This document shows, piece after piece, positions 1 to 13,059 of a stretch of DNA of 64,000 nt. The stretch comes from Isochrysis galbana (Eukaryota > Haptophyta > Isochrysidales > Isochrysidaceae). The stretch spans positions 744,456 to 808,455 of the forward strand of contig CM030944.1 in NCBI GenBank assembly GCA_018136815.1, read 5' to 3'. The stretch's first letter is position 1. Each line of letters opens with the position of its first letter. The notes under the pieces were generated by a model that was not told where the DNA came from, did not search any database, and saw nothing but the letters and a program-made list of their open reading frames with translations. A program made the position numbers and the translations under genes.

Positions 1-115
1 CCCACTAGTAGCCACTAGCTAATTGGACACAACGTTTCAGTCCCGGAATCTTGCCATGCCTGACGAGCCAGGTGTCCGAGTGATACCGGGGGGAGGGGGC
101 ACTGGCTATATGTGC
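1..115 (+). repeat. end of a dispersed repeat (inverted copy at 17860-17962)
   Basis: The first ~110 bases match the reverse complement of 17860-17962 closely. Both include CTAGCTAATTGGACACAAC, then a GC-rich stretch ending in GATACCGGGGGG. The window therefore opens inside a mobile-element copy whose remainder lies to the left. The 17.9-kb copy sits just 3' of a mobile-element reading frame, so this may be the 3' tail of that element. That is inference. Confidence 0.6.
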
Positions 116-292
116 AACAGCAGAGAGGCTTGGCCATGGGCCGTAGGTGCAAGGTGCACATTGACAATTGAGCTAGCCAGTAGCTAAGTGCATTCAGGTG
201 GGAGCAAGGTGGGAAAAGGAGGCGCAATTAAAAGTGCGCAGGCAGTACAGCGTTAGAGCTATCTATCATCTGCAGTATCAGTATCAGTGTTG

Positions 293-1651
293 TCACTTGC
301 AATACTTCCGCCGCCAAGCAATGTAATTCGCAAGGGCTTGAGGGCAGTCTGCTGTGGGCAAATCATCGACCTTGGTTGCCTCGAGCTCGGCTAGGGCCGA
401 TGCTCGTCCAGTTGAGCAGGCCCGCCGCCGTTCCTCGCGCGTGTCGATTACCGCCTCTCCGCGACAGCGGAAGAGAAATGGCAACCCGATACGCTCCCCG
501 GCCCCAGTTGGTGCCTGCGTCATAGGCGCAAGGACACGATGCCGACAGGAGGTGTAGAGACCACCGCTAATCGCGGCAAGGGTATCCCCAACCATGACCG
601 TGATCAATCGCGCATTGTCGTGGTCCTCGAAATTTACCGCTTGTGCGTCGTCCATGCCGCCCTCGAGACTGACCCACTGCCGGTCAGATTGACGAAATGC
701 TTGCAAGCCTGGCTCACTCGCTTCGAAGTCTAGTGTAAGTAGGCCCACATCATTGTGCTCAGGACACAAGACTCGGCGGCCATCTGCTAGGTGTGCACAA
801 CCCTCGGCATCACTTCTGTACCTGCATGCACGCAGCCCAGCATGGCGCAGTGGCGGGCATTCCTCATGTGCCCTATCGGGATCTAATCGTATCGACGGGG
901 TGCCCTCCGCTGCGCTTAGAGCGCACCCATTCTTCGCCACCTTCATGACATCTTTATCCGTAGCCAAGGCCGGGTCAAGCAGATCGGCAAAGAATGCTGG
1001 ACGTATACCTAGGTCACACGCCACGTGCTCAATCATCGCACGCGCCCACCCGTCGAGCATTCTCATCGAGCGCATCAACAGCACCGTCAACGCAGCAAAT
1101 TCCGATGAGGGGCACATATTGCTGCCACCGTCTGAGCCTGTGCAATGCCCTTCGTCGAACTGCTCAAGGTTTAGAAGCCTTGGATAAACGTGTCCGCCAT
1201 CAACAGTGAGACGCAGTTCCAGTTGCTCGCGGTCCCTTCCACTTGCATAGCCTGCCAGTGTGCCGCTTGCAGGCCCGTACGCGCCAGCACTGAGCATCTT
1301 TTCCTTGCGGGTCTGTGCAAACCAGCGCTGAACCTCCTTCTCAGTTTGGAGGAGGAGTTGCGCGGCGTCGCGAGGCAGGCTAAGATGCGCGTAACCGTCG
1401 CGCTTCAACCGCTCACAAAACAGGATGCCTGCTGCGCACGGCTCACTAGCCACGCCGCCCACTCCTTCAAGCAGCGCACTGAGCGGTAGCGGCGGCTCGC
1501 TCTGCTGTGCTTCTCCCTCGCGCTCGGCGGCGCGGCCGACGACAAAAAGACGGCGCGCACCGCCCTGACTGCCCACGCGGAAGCTGGCGATCAGGTCGTC
1601 CCGCGTCGGCCGCGGGTCCGTGGCCTCCTCACGCGGAGGGTCCCCCGCCAT
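293..1651 (-). CDS. 2-oxoglutarate/Fe(II)-dependent dioxygenase, isopenicillin-N-synthase-like
   Basis: This 452-residue protein starts at ATG 1651 and is a single open frame. The C-terminal half has the double-stranded beta-helix signature of 2OG-Fe(II) oxygenases. The iron ligands H299 and D301 lie in PEHNDVG, and H371 lies in CRHRV after the usual VGDTLAAISGG segment. R387 is the likely 2-oxoglutarate-binding arginine. In plant-type members this motif is usually R-x-S; here it reads ERIGLPF, with Gly in the Ser position. Residues 1-75 are charged and Ala-rich with no clear signal peptide. A Cys- and Asp-rich insertion around residues 240-295 is longer than in typical family members (about 330 residues). 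The substrate cannot be told: the family covers hydroxylases, desaturases and ring-closing enzymes. The gene stands alone, between the window edge and mobile-element debris. Confidence 0.85.
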   Translation of the reverse strand: MAGDPPREEATDPRPTRDDLIASFRVGSQGGARRLFVVGRAAEREGEAQQSEPPLPLSALLEGVGGVASEPCAAGILFCERLKRDGYAHLSLPRDAAQLLLQTEKEVQRWFAQTRKEKMLSAGAYGPASGTLAGYASGRDREQLELRLTVDGGHVYPRLLNLEQFDEGHCTGSDGGSNMCPSSEFAALTVLLMRSMRMLDGWARAMIEHVACDLGIRPAFFADLLDPALATDKDVMKVAKNGCALSAAEGTPSIRLDPDRAHEECPPLRHAGLRACRYRSDAEGCAHLADGRRVLCPEHNDVGLLTLDFEASEPGLQAFRQSDRQWVSLEGGMDDAQAVNFEDHDNARLITVMVGDTLAAISGGLYTSCRHRVLAPMTQAPTGAGERIGLPFLFRCRGEAVIDTREERRRACSTGRASALAELEATKVDDLPTADCPQALANYIAWRRKYCK

Positions 1652-1939
1652 CGCGCCGCCGCTGCCCTTCCCTCCCTCTCTGCTTGCCTTCTGCTTCCAT
1701 CTTTCAAATGAATAAAGTACTTTTAAAGCAAAGCTTCATGGGTTCATGGGTCAGCCGCATTTCCATTTCGTCAGAGTTTTCTTGTTGTGTTAGTATAGCC
1801 TTAGTGCTGCGGGACCGTAGCCCGTCGACGGCAACGGAGCCCCTACCCCGCGATGGGGGTGTGCGCGGTTGACGCATGGCTCGTCCGGTGTATGTGGCTA
1901 GGAATGCAGTAATGCCAGATGCTAGCTAACAAGATGTCA

Positions 1940-2670
1940 TACGACGCTATGTTCTAAGGTGGTAACCCCAACCCCCACCGAGAGGTGGCGAGGACGGCGG
2001 CGAGAGCGACATCGAGCGAGCGGCGAGAGGCGAGGGCGAGCGAGGGGAGGGCTGTGATGGCAGGGACTGGCCAGAAGAGGCGAGTTTGTAGGGTATGAGT
2101 GGTAGACGAGCGAGAGCGACGAGGGCTTGTGAGCTTTTGATTTAGAGAATTGTTGATTGTTGAGGCATGGAATGGGGCCCTCTAGGGGTCCAAGGGCGAC
2201 CGTGCTCACGGAGGGCTGAGCACAGGGAGCACTGGAGCTGGAGGGAGGCATGGCACCGGCGGGAACACCGCTCAAACGAGCATGGGGCGATGGCGGTCGA
2301 GAGAGCTCGCCCAGATCGGATTGGAGGTTATGGATGGAACAGGAGGGACCGAACGGGACGGAAGGTAGGCGGCGGCAGGCACGGCATTTTGGCCATTGGC
2401 GGGCGGGACGGGCAGGCCATCTTCCAGGGTTGGGAGATGGATGGCGGGCAGGGGCGAGGGCGAGCGCGAAGACGGAGCGGACATAGCGGATAGCGAGGGT
2501 GAGTGGGTGAGTGAGTGGATTTGGTTGGTGTTGTAAGATTGCTGGTTACGACTGAGCGAGAGCGAGAGCGAAAACTAGGGAGCGGGGAGCGACTGGGACG
2601 AGGGACGAGGGCGACAGAGGCCGACAGGGTACCAATCCGATGAGTCCGACAACAATCCGAGACACGCACA
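1940..2670 (-). repeat. mobile-element fragment (minus orientation)
   Basis: Positions 1985-2100 match 14300-14420, a GA-rich segment of another element copy. Positions 2325-2430 match the reverse complement of 19050-19165. These matches place 1.9-2.7 kb in the element family also seen at 13.7-15.2 and 19 kb. Open frames on the minus strand (for example 2328-2669) are Ser/Pro/Arg-rich and cannot be assigned. The stretch 1652-1940 shows nothing gene-like. Confidence 0.5.
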
Positions 2671-2785
2671 CTTGACTTTCACCCAACATTCCTCCACACT
2701 AACGTATCTTTCTCCACTTGGGCGGGGAAAACACAGAAGGAAGGAAACAAGGAAGAGAAAGCCGACAAGAGAGCGATGATGCGAC

Positions 2786-3253
2786 CCTTGTTGGGCTGTC
2801 AGTCCGTAAGCTTACGGTGGTTTTGAGCTTACATTTACATCAGTACTTACATCAGTACTAATATCAGCTTACACCCCTATTATAACTTCCAGTATCGCTA
2901 TTATTATACTTATACTTACTGGGGGGTGTTCAGCGTGCAGCGCGTGGCGCGCGCGCAAAGGGGAGGGCAGCGCAAACAAACAGAGAGCACGAGTTGGCAG
3001 GTGCATGTGAAGAGGCCAAGAGGCCAAGGTGGTGGTGGTGGGGGGGTGGGCAGCTAGGAGGACAGATAGGCGGGGGGAGGGAGCGGGCTGGCGCGCCTCT
3101 GCGCTTGTTCGCGGGGGCTCGTTCCCGCTCCGGAGTTTTGTTTTCAGTTTTATTTTTGAACTGGCAGCCTAGGAACTAACATCAGTATATCAGCTCCTGG
3201 GGAGCTAATACTAATGCATCAGTACTAATATCAGTACTTACAGCCCAACCAGG
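2786..3253. mobile_element. hAT-type MITE with 8-bp target duplication
   Basis: The element starts CCTTGTTGGGCTGT (2786-2799) and ends ACAGCCCAACCAGG (3240-3253). These are terminal inverted repeats with 13 of 14 bases matching. Identical 8-bp direct repeats GATGCGAC flank it at 2778-2785 and 3254-3261. An 8-bp duplication with short inverted ends is the hallmark of hAT transposition. The 468-bp interior is AT-rich near the ends, with repeats of ATCAGTACTTAC/ATCAGTACTAAT, and has no transposase. It is therefore non-autonomous. Confidence 0.8.
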
Positions 3254-3261
3254 GATGCGAC

Positions 3262-4200
3262 GGAAGAGCCGACGGCGAACGGCGGTTACCGCGAACGAAT
3301 AGATAGAAAGTAAGGAGGGAATCTACGAGCGTAAACCGGAAGGGGAGAGAGGGTAGGCTTCGCGCGGGGGAAAGGTCCGCAACGACGAACACCTACGACG
3401 AGAGCGAGAACGAGCGCGGGGGAACGACAGCAAGGAGGGACCAAAGGCAGAGCAAGGCCCAAGGTGCAAAGGAGCGAAACAGGAGCGAGACAGGCCACCA
3501 AGGGGCGCAACGGCAAGGAGCGAGGGGCGAGTTACGAGTGCAGAGTTCTACAAGTTACGAGTAAAACTCCGCGGCAATAAGAACGACTGGGCTCGAAGAC
3601 GCCTAAGGTCGGAAGTCGATCGCGGATGCGACACCCCCCTGCTAGAATCGAGCGTCCTCGCGAGGTAGAGGTGAGCGAAACAGATGGGGACAGAAAGCAA
3701 AGACAAGGCAAATAAGCAATTAAGGTGAGCCACACCCGTCCGGACTGGGAGGTGAAGAATCGGCGGTCGGCACGGCAGTCCGCAAGACCGCAGGATTCAG
3801 TATAATAGTCCCCTCTCTTCTCTCTTTTACGAGAGTTTTACCTGAGGGTTTAGGCGGTGTGGCGACGCCCAACTATTACACGGCTGGCCCTATTACAAAC
3901 GCTTGGAAGAGTCAAGTCAGTGCTTTGCAAGTGTTCCGTGGGGAAGACGAGGGCTCGCGGACAGACGGCAAGAGAGTTCCACGCGGGGGAAACCGTTCGG
4001 CTACCGCGGGGGAAAAATTCGGCGACCGCGGAGGACCTCCTCGGTGTTGTTCGCCTTCCGTGGTGGACGGGAGGTGTACGACGAGGACAAGCTTGCCAGG
4101 TGGGATGGCGGCGCTTGCGCCACGTGCACGGAGCAACTCCCCCAGTGGCGCCAGAATTGCAGCCCAGTGGCTCCCGTGGAATCGACCCTTTGTGCGCATC
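3262..4200. other. no gene recognised; GA-rich DNA
   Basis: Purine-rich, simple-looking sequence. Overlapping open frames at 3850-4510 occur in several phases on both strands with Arg/Ser/Pro-biased composition and no recognisable domain. I treat them as chance frames in GC-rich element DNA. Confidence 0.4.
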
Positions 4201-4209
4201 CGTGACGGC

Positions 4210-4850
4210 GTGCGGAAACTTCCATGCGCACGCACGGCGTCCCCGCGGGGAGCGAGAGCGACGAGAGCGAGAGCGACGGATGACGACTGACGACAGGACG
4301 ACGGACAAAGACACCCAGGAAAACACTCCGACGCTCGCCCCACGACTTTCTCATGTAACTCGACTAAAATCAAACCCAAACACTCCGGACTCCGGCCAGA
4401 CGACGACGGACGACGATCAGAAGGCGATCTGTCGGCAATCCCGTCTGGAAGGGGAATCGCACCATAACTTATGGCCATAACGGAAACGAGGGGCAATCCT
4501 GCCGCACAGGATTCCAAGAGACCTATCGAATAAGACGAAAGAAGTGCGTTGTGCCTAAGGGGGAGATGCGAAGAGATTGCAAATTAAACCCGATTGCAAT
4601 CACTGAAGTAGATAGAGAAACGCGGAGAAGATAGCGAATAAAACCTATTTGCGAAGCACCTAGGATGAAGAAAGGTGGGGAAACTTCCCTTCTCTTCGAG
4701 AGAAAGAGAGAGGGCGCTCCACAACCCAAGATCCTATGCGTCCAAGCGAAGCTTTTGACTGAGAACGAGAACGAGAGCATTAATTATAACGATAATACAT
4801 AATTAATACCGATCGACGAAGAGAAGCCTAACGAGCGTCGATTCGTGAAT
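4210..4850 (-). repeat. leader-type repeat, diverged copy
   Basis: 4560-4850 matches 15000-15230 in the same orientation. Both share a GGGGAAACTTCCCTTCTC block, a GAGGGCGCTCCACAACCC block and a terminal CGTCGATTCG segment. 4240-4330 matches 14440-14500. In the best copy (52.03-52.85 kb, plus) this sequence lies upstream of a coding region, so the transcribed strand here is probably minus. The middle is missing or diverged relative to the 14.5-15.2 kb copy. Confidence 0.6.
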
Positions 4851-4854
4851 GCGC

Positions 4855-5145
4855 AACTAAGTTTATACTTGGTTGCCCCATGGGGGGGCACGAGCCCCCC
4901 CCCTCTCTCCACTCCTCCCCTGCCATGGGGGAGGAACCACCCATGCTCCTGGCACGCCTGATGGCTTGCCAGGAGCAGAATGCCCTGCTGACCCACTCTC
5001 TCACTGGCAGGCTCGCCTGCCTCGCGCGTCCTGGCCTGTCGTGGCCAGCCCATCGCTCCAACCGCCCCTCCTCCCCTGTTCGACAGGCAGACAGGTGCAG
5101 ATTGGGGACCCCTGAGGCACAGGAGGGCCTAGTTGCTCCATCAGC
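4855..5145 (-). repeat. diverged promoter-type module with hairpin
   Basis: 4856-4905 is related to the reverse complement of 19170-19222. It shares an ACTAAGTTTATACTT block, a CCCATGGG core and a G/C block. It also resembles in layout the TATA-bearing modules at 13.1 and 53.5 kb. At 4944-4977 there is a clear hairpin, TGCTCCTGGCA pairing with TGCCAGGAGCA (11 bp). No gene follows it on the minus strand. Confidence 0.4.
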
Positions 5146-7296
5146 CTAATATTAGGTCCTGATATCATGATATAAGGTCCACCACCCCTGATACCTGATA
5201 TTAGGTCATCCATTTATAAGTATAACTTTCAAAGGAAAAAGAATAGTTCGCACTATCCGGCTAGAGTCGGGAGATCGCCTAGTCACGACGACGACATCAC
5301 ATATACAGGCGGCGCCCAGGACAAGGAGAAGGAGGTAGGTAGGGTGAGGAAAGCTCCCGGGCCCCCCTTTCATAATCACCACCCTAGAAAAACTAGCAGC
5401 CCAGACGCCCAGATACCAGATACGCAGTGCAGGAAGGAGGTCTCTGTACTAAAACTAAATAACACCATTAGACCATTAGCCATTAGATCTCATTACTATT
5501 ATTACACTACCATATTATAACATTAGTCACCTGATATGAGGACCTGATATTAGGTCCTGATATGAGGTGTAAGGTCGCCGAGACCTGACGACCTGACACC
5601 TGACGGAGCAACTGGGCAGGAGGGCCAGCGAGGGAGAGGCAGGGGAGGCCAGGGCCCAGCCCCAGCCTCCTCTGCCCCCTGAGCCGGCCTCCAGGGGCCT
5701 CCAGGGGTCGCCAGAGGCAGCTGCAGGCCTGTCGCAGGCGCGCCATCGCGCGTGCCTGCAGGAGAGGGGAGAGAGAGCGCGGAGAAGGGGGTGGGCGGAG
5801 CGAGAGCTCCGCTCACCGGAAAATAGGTAAGTCCCGCACGCACCTGTTTACAGGATAAGTCGGGACCGAGACCGCCGCCAGCCCGGTAGGCGTAGGAGGA
5901 AGGGGGGAACGGATCGCCGGGGGGGGGCGCGGGCCACCGACCATATCTAAGCCCTTTTCCCCTATCCCCCTAGTAGTGCACGGGGGGAGTCGCCTGATGG
6001 CGGGGGGGGAAGGGCCGGGGGAGTGGGGGTGTAGAAAGTTTCCTACGTGAGTAGAAAGTAGAGGCTGCACGGTCGCGTGTGCGGTGAGACTATTAAGAAA
6101 TTAATTAATCGATTCGTGAATGCGACAAACACACGGGGCGAAGGAGATAAGGAGATCGACGATCTAGATCGAGATCGGAGGATCCCGACCGCCGACCGGC
6201 GACCGGACGGAGAGGGTGCACGCCCGAGCAGGGGGGAAAACAAAACGCACGAAGGGAGGGAGAGCAAAGGAGAGAGGCTCCCTTGGGAGAAACCTAAACC
6301 TAAGGGCGGCTCTTCCCCCGACCGCAACAGGTGCACCCCGCTCTACTCAGACCCCCGCACAACCTGAGCCCCTAAGAAGTAGAGCGCACGAGGGGAGTTG
6401 CCGCAAGGCGTGGAGTGAGGGGGGCGAGAAGGAGAAGGAGGATGGGCGTGGCTTCGTAAGCGTGTTTCAGTGCCACACGTGAGGCGAAATTATTTAAAGA
6501 TTTTTTTCATTTCGCCCCGGAGCCCCGGGGACCGGGCCAGGGCTCCCCGCCGGTATCGCGTTCAAGCGTGGGCAGTGGCAGGACAATGGACAAGGGGGCG
6601 GCTCGCGGCGCACCATTCTTTGCGCTCGAGGGAAGAGGGAAGAGGGCAATGGCAGGTGGGACCCAGCCCCCCCCCCCCCGGGGGGGGTCCCAGGCCCCCC
6701 TCCCAACCACACTCACTGTTAGAATATAGTTTTATTTTTTGCGTACGACCGCCCTACAACTAGTGCCGAGTCATCTGCTCAGGTTTTTTGTGCACACTGC
6801 AGTGCAGGCCTTAGTACACGTTAGCAAAGCAGCTCGACGCAGTGACGGTTTCAACATCAAACACTAATCCATCTTTCTCAGCTTTCAGATTTTGAGCACT
6901 AGCCATTCAGAGAAACGCGATTGCCCCATTCTACCTTGTTCTCCTGCTCCCAAGTCCAACCGCAATCTGTCTTTGGTTGGACAGCCGACGCTGACACGGA
7001 ATTCTGTTCAGAAGCCACCTTGAGATGTACAGGAATTAGCTACCTAAAAAAGAAAGAAGCTCATAGCTCGCCACTCGTGTCGCAAAAGAGAGGCGCGTTC
7101 AGCTTGAGAACAACTCGGGGTGGGACGATGGAATAGGCCAACAAGGATGAGCGCCCTAGCAAAGAAAGATGCGGCATGCTGCCCTGTAACCTCCAATTAT
7201 ATGAAGTTGACCTTCTCTCAAACTAGAAGATACGACTCAACTCCTAGTCACCGTTTCGCAGCATTTTTGTGGCCATCCACGAGATGATGATTGGCT
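5146..7296. other. intergenic, repeat-derived; no gene recognised
   Basis: 5147-5215 and 5525-5580 carry multiple short inverted copies of CCTGATATTAGGTC-like sequence, probably the two ends of a small AT-rich element. 5600-5830 resembles 13330-13500 and 53120-53300, a module with CCTGAGC(C/T)GGCC-like blocks. 6095-6125 repeats the CGATTCGTGAATGCGACAAA end of the leader-type repeat. 6660-6690 is a C/G homopolymer run. No frame here looks coding. Confidence 0.4.
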
Positions 7297-7836
7297 TTAG
7301 AAGGTAGTAGCGGACAGCTCCTTCCCACTTTCCAGCATTTTCCGCCTCGAACGCATGACCACATTGGTCGCCGCTACAGTGAACCCAATACCAATTGCAA
7401 GGAGTCGTATGCAAAATTTAACCTCAGCTTCGAGCCCTTCGAGCCATGCCCAATGGCTCTCCCCCTCATGAGGAGTCATCCCAGGCGCACTAGAGCCGTA
7501 ACTGTCGTCTCCATCACCTCCGCCGCGCCAGCCGCCGTAGCCACCTTTCCCGCATCCGCCGGACACTCCACCCCCATTTCCAAAGTCGAGGTCAAAGTGG
7601 ACAGATGGCACGTTTGCTATGAAGTCGAGGACGGCGGGCGGTGCGCCGACCTCAGAGGGGAGGACAGCTCCGGTCAGCCAATTTGGCGATGACGGGAGTG
7701 GCGTGGGCGCTGGCTTGCTCGGCGCCTCAGCCCGCGCCCTTCTACCCAGCTCGGGCGCAGCAGGGCTCATCCTTAGCCGGACGTGCGTGGAGGAACACAC
7801 GGCGAGCAGAGAGAGCAGAAGGGCTCTGCAGAGCAT
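7297..7836 (-). CDS. small Gly-rich protein with signal peptide and C-terminal membrane segment
   Basis: The frame is open far upstream only because a CT microsatellite encodes (SL)n. The plausible start is ATG 7836, giving 179 residues. The N-terminus is a textbook signal sequence: a basic residue, a Leu/Ala core at residues 5-13, then Cys-Ser-Ser-Thr. A Pro/Ala-rich stretch follows, then a Gly-rich segment (about 90-118), then one hydrophobic helix at about 145-162 followed by an RSRRK basic patch. This suggests a secretory or plastid-targeted protein with a single membrane anchor. I do not recognise the family. The pyrimidine-rich tract abutting the start may act as promoter or 5' leader. 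Confidence 0.6.
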   Translation of the reverse strand: MLCRALLLSLLAVCSSTHVRLRMSPAAPELGRRARAEAPSKPAPTPLPSSPNWLTGAVLPSEVGAPPAVLDFIANVPSVHFDLDFGNGGGVSGGCGKGGYGGWRGGGDGDDSYGSSAPGMTPHEGESHWAWLEGLEAEVKFCIRLLAIGIGFTVAATNVVMRSRRKMLESGKELSATTF

Positions 7837-7849
7837 GGGGAGAGCGCGC

Positions 7850-8600
<751 letters not shown>

Positions 8601-8815
8601 TAGAATCAAAGATCAAGGGAGAGAGCGTGGAAGGGACGGAGATCCTCCTCGTGGGTTGGTTCGCTCCTCTTCTCTTCGTAGGAGGGGGGGACCCGTGTCC
8701 GAATGAGTTTTGTAGTATAAGTGCTGTCCATATACTACGACTCTTCATGTACTCCTACTTACTACTCACTAGAGCTCTAGTAGCCTACAGCTACAGGCAT
8801 CCTATGAGCTATGAT

Positions 8816-9675
8816 TAGGGACAGGCCAGAGTTTCGTTTGAGACCTGCCCAAATTTCGTTCGATATTTCGCCAATATTTCGCGCTTCCCCACCCAAATTT
8901 CGACAATATTTCGCGGTGAACTTGTGGAGTTGCGCTCACTTGTACACGTGTACTCGTGTACTATGTACTGTAACTACGCCTACGCCGTACGCCGATCGAC
9001 GATACGCTGTATGCTATATCTAGTGTTAACTATTATAATTAATACGAAGTGTTAGTGTTAATGTTAAGTTTAAGTATTAAGTATTAATTAAGATGTGAGA
9101 TATCTATTACCTATTACAACTACATACATTACTCTGATTCTGTAATTTACGCTCTGATAAACAAACTACAAGCCACGAGTCAGACCTCACTTGTCATCAT
9201 TCAGCACGTGTCACGTTGGTTGTACCAAAGCATCAATGCGCACACTGGAGCTGATCGGACAACGAATTCATTTGCATGCCTCCAAACATGCATGCACTTC
9301 AATAACAAAAACACGCGCTCACACGACGCGGAAGTTAGGGGACAAAGCAAAAGAAATACGGGCACCTCGCGACCAAGCTGGAAGCTGAGAGTGGTTTGCC
9401 CTCCACCAGCCACCAACTCCAACTCATGATGGAGGATACGTGAAAAGCCGCGGTTTTGTCGCGCGTCACGCGTCGGGAATTTCGCGCCAGTCATTCCCGA
9501 CCTCCCCCCCCCCCAAATAGTAGTATATTTATTGCCATCGACCCCCGTCCCCCCCCTTGGTATTGTGTCCATGTCCCTTAGACGGCCCAAATTTCGCGAA
9601 ATTTCGAACGAAATCGACGCTCGGAAAATGAGCCCAAATTTCGAAAAAAATTTCCGAAATCCTGGCCCGTCCCTA
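8816..9675 (-). mobile_element. decayed hAT transposon with 8-bp target duplication
   Basis: The left end TAGGGACAGGCCAGAGTTTC and the reverse complement of the right end TAGGGACGGGCCAGGATTTC match at 17 of 20 positions. Identical 8-bp repeats GCTATGAT lie at 8808-8815 and 9676-9683. Both subterminal regions carry several copies of CAAATTTCG-type motifs, typical of transposase-binding sites. The 860-bp element keeps a remnant of the transposase C-terminus on the minus strand (9204-9338), which fits an internally deleted hAT element. Confidence 0.88.
9204..9338 (-). pseudogene. hAT transposase C-terminal (hATC) remnant
   Basis: The minus-strand frame reads LTSASCERVFLLLKCMH and later LMLWYNQRD. 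This is the conserved hATC dimerisation pattern: tSA..ERvFS..k followed by a Tyr-Asn-basic motif. Upstream sequence in the same frame is not transposase-like, so only the last ~45-50 residues survive. It lies inside a TIR-bounded element with an 8-bp duplication, which supports the family call independently. Confidence 0.75.
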
Positions 9676-9683
9676 GCTATGAT

Positions 9684-10728
9684 TATTGCTGTATAGCTAA
9701 GGCTGTCTTCGAACACCCGGTCTGGGTCTGGCGACGTCTCCTTCTCCTCGCGGGCCCTCATTTATTTGTTTATTTAAGGTCTCCCAACCAACTATCTTTA
9801 AAAGGATAGGGTCATGGCATGGAGCGCGCCACGCTCCACGCTCCCCTCCTTTCTCTCCGCCCACCCCACCGCGCCGGCCGACCAAGTGATGACCGACGCC
9901 ACGCAACCGCAGCGTCCTCATCCCGAGCCCTCGCCCTCCCACAGGTGGCCGCGAGCCGCCCCTCGCTCGCCACACGCACAGAGCCACGCACAGCCTACAG
10001 CCTAGCGGTTGAAGGGGCGCAACGAAGACTACCGGTAGTCTTAAAGACAACGACTTCACCTTGTCATAACTAGGTCAAATTAGCACCCTGATCTGTATTT
10101 TTTGCGCCCAGGCAGCTAATATGGTCACTATCTAATAGGCCCCTAGCATAAATATTAAGAATTCGAACGCGAAATTCGATTTTTAGTATACATATACAAA
10201 TATTGAAGACTACAGAAATTGACGTTGAACGACTCGCGGGCAGATTCACACAGACAGACTCACAGGGCAGCTGAGACGCCGGGCCCGGTGGATTGGGGCC
10301 CTCACAAGCACTCCCGACAGACTCGCCGCGAAGGTCCACCTGACCGCGACGAAATCACGCTCGCTATCGGCATCTGAAGTCGGGCTCCAAACGCCCTTTC
10401 GCGCGCTGCCAACGCGACCCGCAGTGGGGGACATGGCGCGCGCGGCAGGGTGCTTCCGCGGCGCATGCGGCCACCTGAGACCCTGACACGAGGACTGGCG
10501 CCAAAGAAGCGCCTTCCACACCAAATGATGCCCCCCCACACCAGCAGGCGCGCTGGCATGAGTGAGCATTTCCAGCAGAGCGGCCGGCATTTGCCGGCCC
10601 CTTGACGAACGCCAACGCGCCCGACGCCGGGAGCTGTCCCCCCCCCCCCTTGCGCCCTGCGCCTCCCCCCCCCCCGACGCCGACGCGCTCATGGTTAAGC
10701 GCGGACCGCCATCGAAGCGCAAGGCGCC
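9684..10728. other. no gene recognised
   Basis: GC-rich stretches with overlapping frames in several phases and an AT-rich patch at 10080-10230. Part of 10250-10728 may be decayed coding sequence of the hAT element whose C-terminus follows at 10729. The frame is broken and I cannot trace it. Confidence 0.35.
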
Positions 10729-10881
10729 AAAATGGCCAAGCAATTCCTAGCTTCGCCGGCGTGGACCGCAAGGGTGGAGCGTGTGTTCTCGGCCGCAGGG
10801 AAAATGCACGGTGATCTACAAAAATCTGCGAAGGATACTACTCTAGAGGCGTCTTTGTTTGCTAGTCAGAACACCGAGTGA
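10729..10881 (+). pseudogene. second hAT transposase C-terminal remnant
   Basis: This plus-strand frame reads KMAKQFLASPAWTARVERVF, then SAAGKMHGDLQKS, and ends at TGA 10879-10881. It fits the hATC consensus (a(k/r)qfLa.pa.sa.vERvFSaaGk). Just upstream, ADRHR appears in a different frame, where hATC proteins have W-W-x-x-x-x-H, so a frameshift lies near 10715-10730. An inverted-end-like sequence AACCCAGCCCTA occurs at about 11260-11271, but I found no matching left end. It is a different copy from the one at 9.2 kb. Confidence 0.7.
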
Positions 10882-12343
<1,462 letters not shown>

Positions 12344-13059
12344 GCCACATTCCTAATCAAGGTCATTCATTACAAGCCAACAATCTCGATGTGAGTGCTG
12401 GCCCATTGGGCCATGAGCAGGGAACTGCGCTTGTCACACCGATGGGGACGTGTTGTCGTTCTCGCCTGGAATCTCACGGCCGCCACAATGGTTGTCGAGT
12501 TCTCTTGAGTGCTTTCACTTCATTTGTCAAGGAGACTAGTTGTACTTTGGCAGTCAAGAATGCTTCTTGTACATCGCAAAAACCCGAGGATGAGAGGCTG
12601 GGTATGCTCTAGCCAATGGAAACCTCACCAGCGTCAAAGAATTCGAATACGGATCCACGTCATAGTGGGCGTCGGGGCCGCTTACAAGAGTGGGACCAGC
12701 GATTGTTCCGGATTTTAATATGCAACTGTGTGAGAGTCTTTGACTAAAGGAGGGTGGTATTTGCCCTTGCTTCCTATTCCTATTTTGAAAAAAAAACTGA
12801 AGATTCTGGGCTACACACCTACTAGTTACGGGACTTCCCCTTGTTTCTAACACCGCCCTCATCTTCCCTCCCTCCACCTCTTTCCCTGCCCCTTCTACCA
12901 ATTACGCCAAGCGGGGTTCGGGAAGTAGGAACTGCCCTTCTTTGCTTCTTCTTAGCCCCCGTGTGTCATGGCCCTTCCTCCCTCTTCCCTCTTCGCCTGA
13001 TTCCGCGGAGGTGATGCGAGCGCGCAAGATAGCGCAGCTCCGCGTCACTACTTCTACTT
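12344..13059. other. 3' region of H4; no gene recognised
   Basis: Mixed-composition sequence with no convincing coding frame. 12780-12830 has an A-run and a GAAGATTCTGGGCTA motif that recurs near 36680, in the 3' region of the RCC1 gene. That may be coincidence or part of a small repeat. Confidence 0.3.

Noticed and set aside
12397..12412. Histone 3' stem-loop after H4
   Set aside because: TGGCCC-ATT-GGGCCA has a three-base loop and wrong stem sequence for the canonical histone processing signal. Such palindromes are expected by chance in GC-rich DNA.
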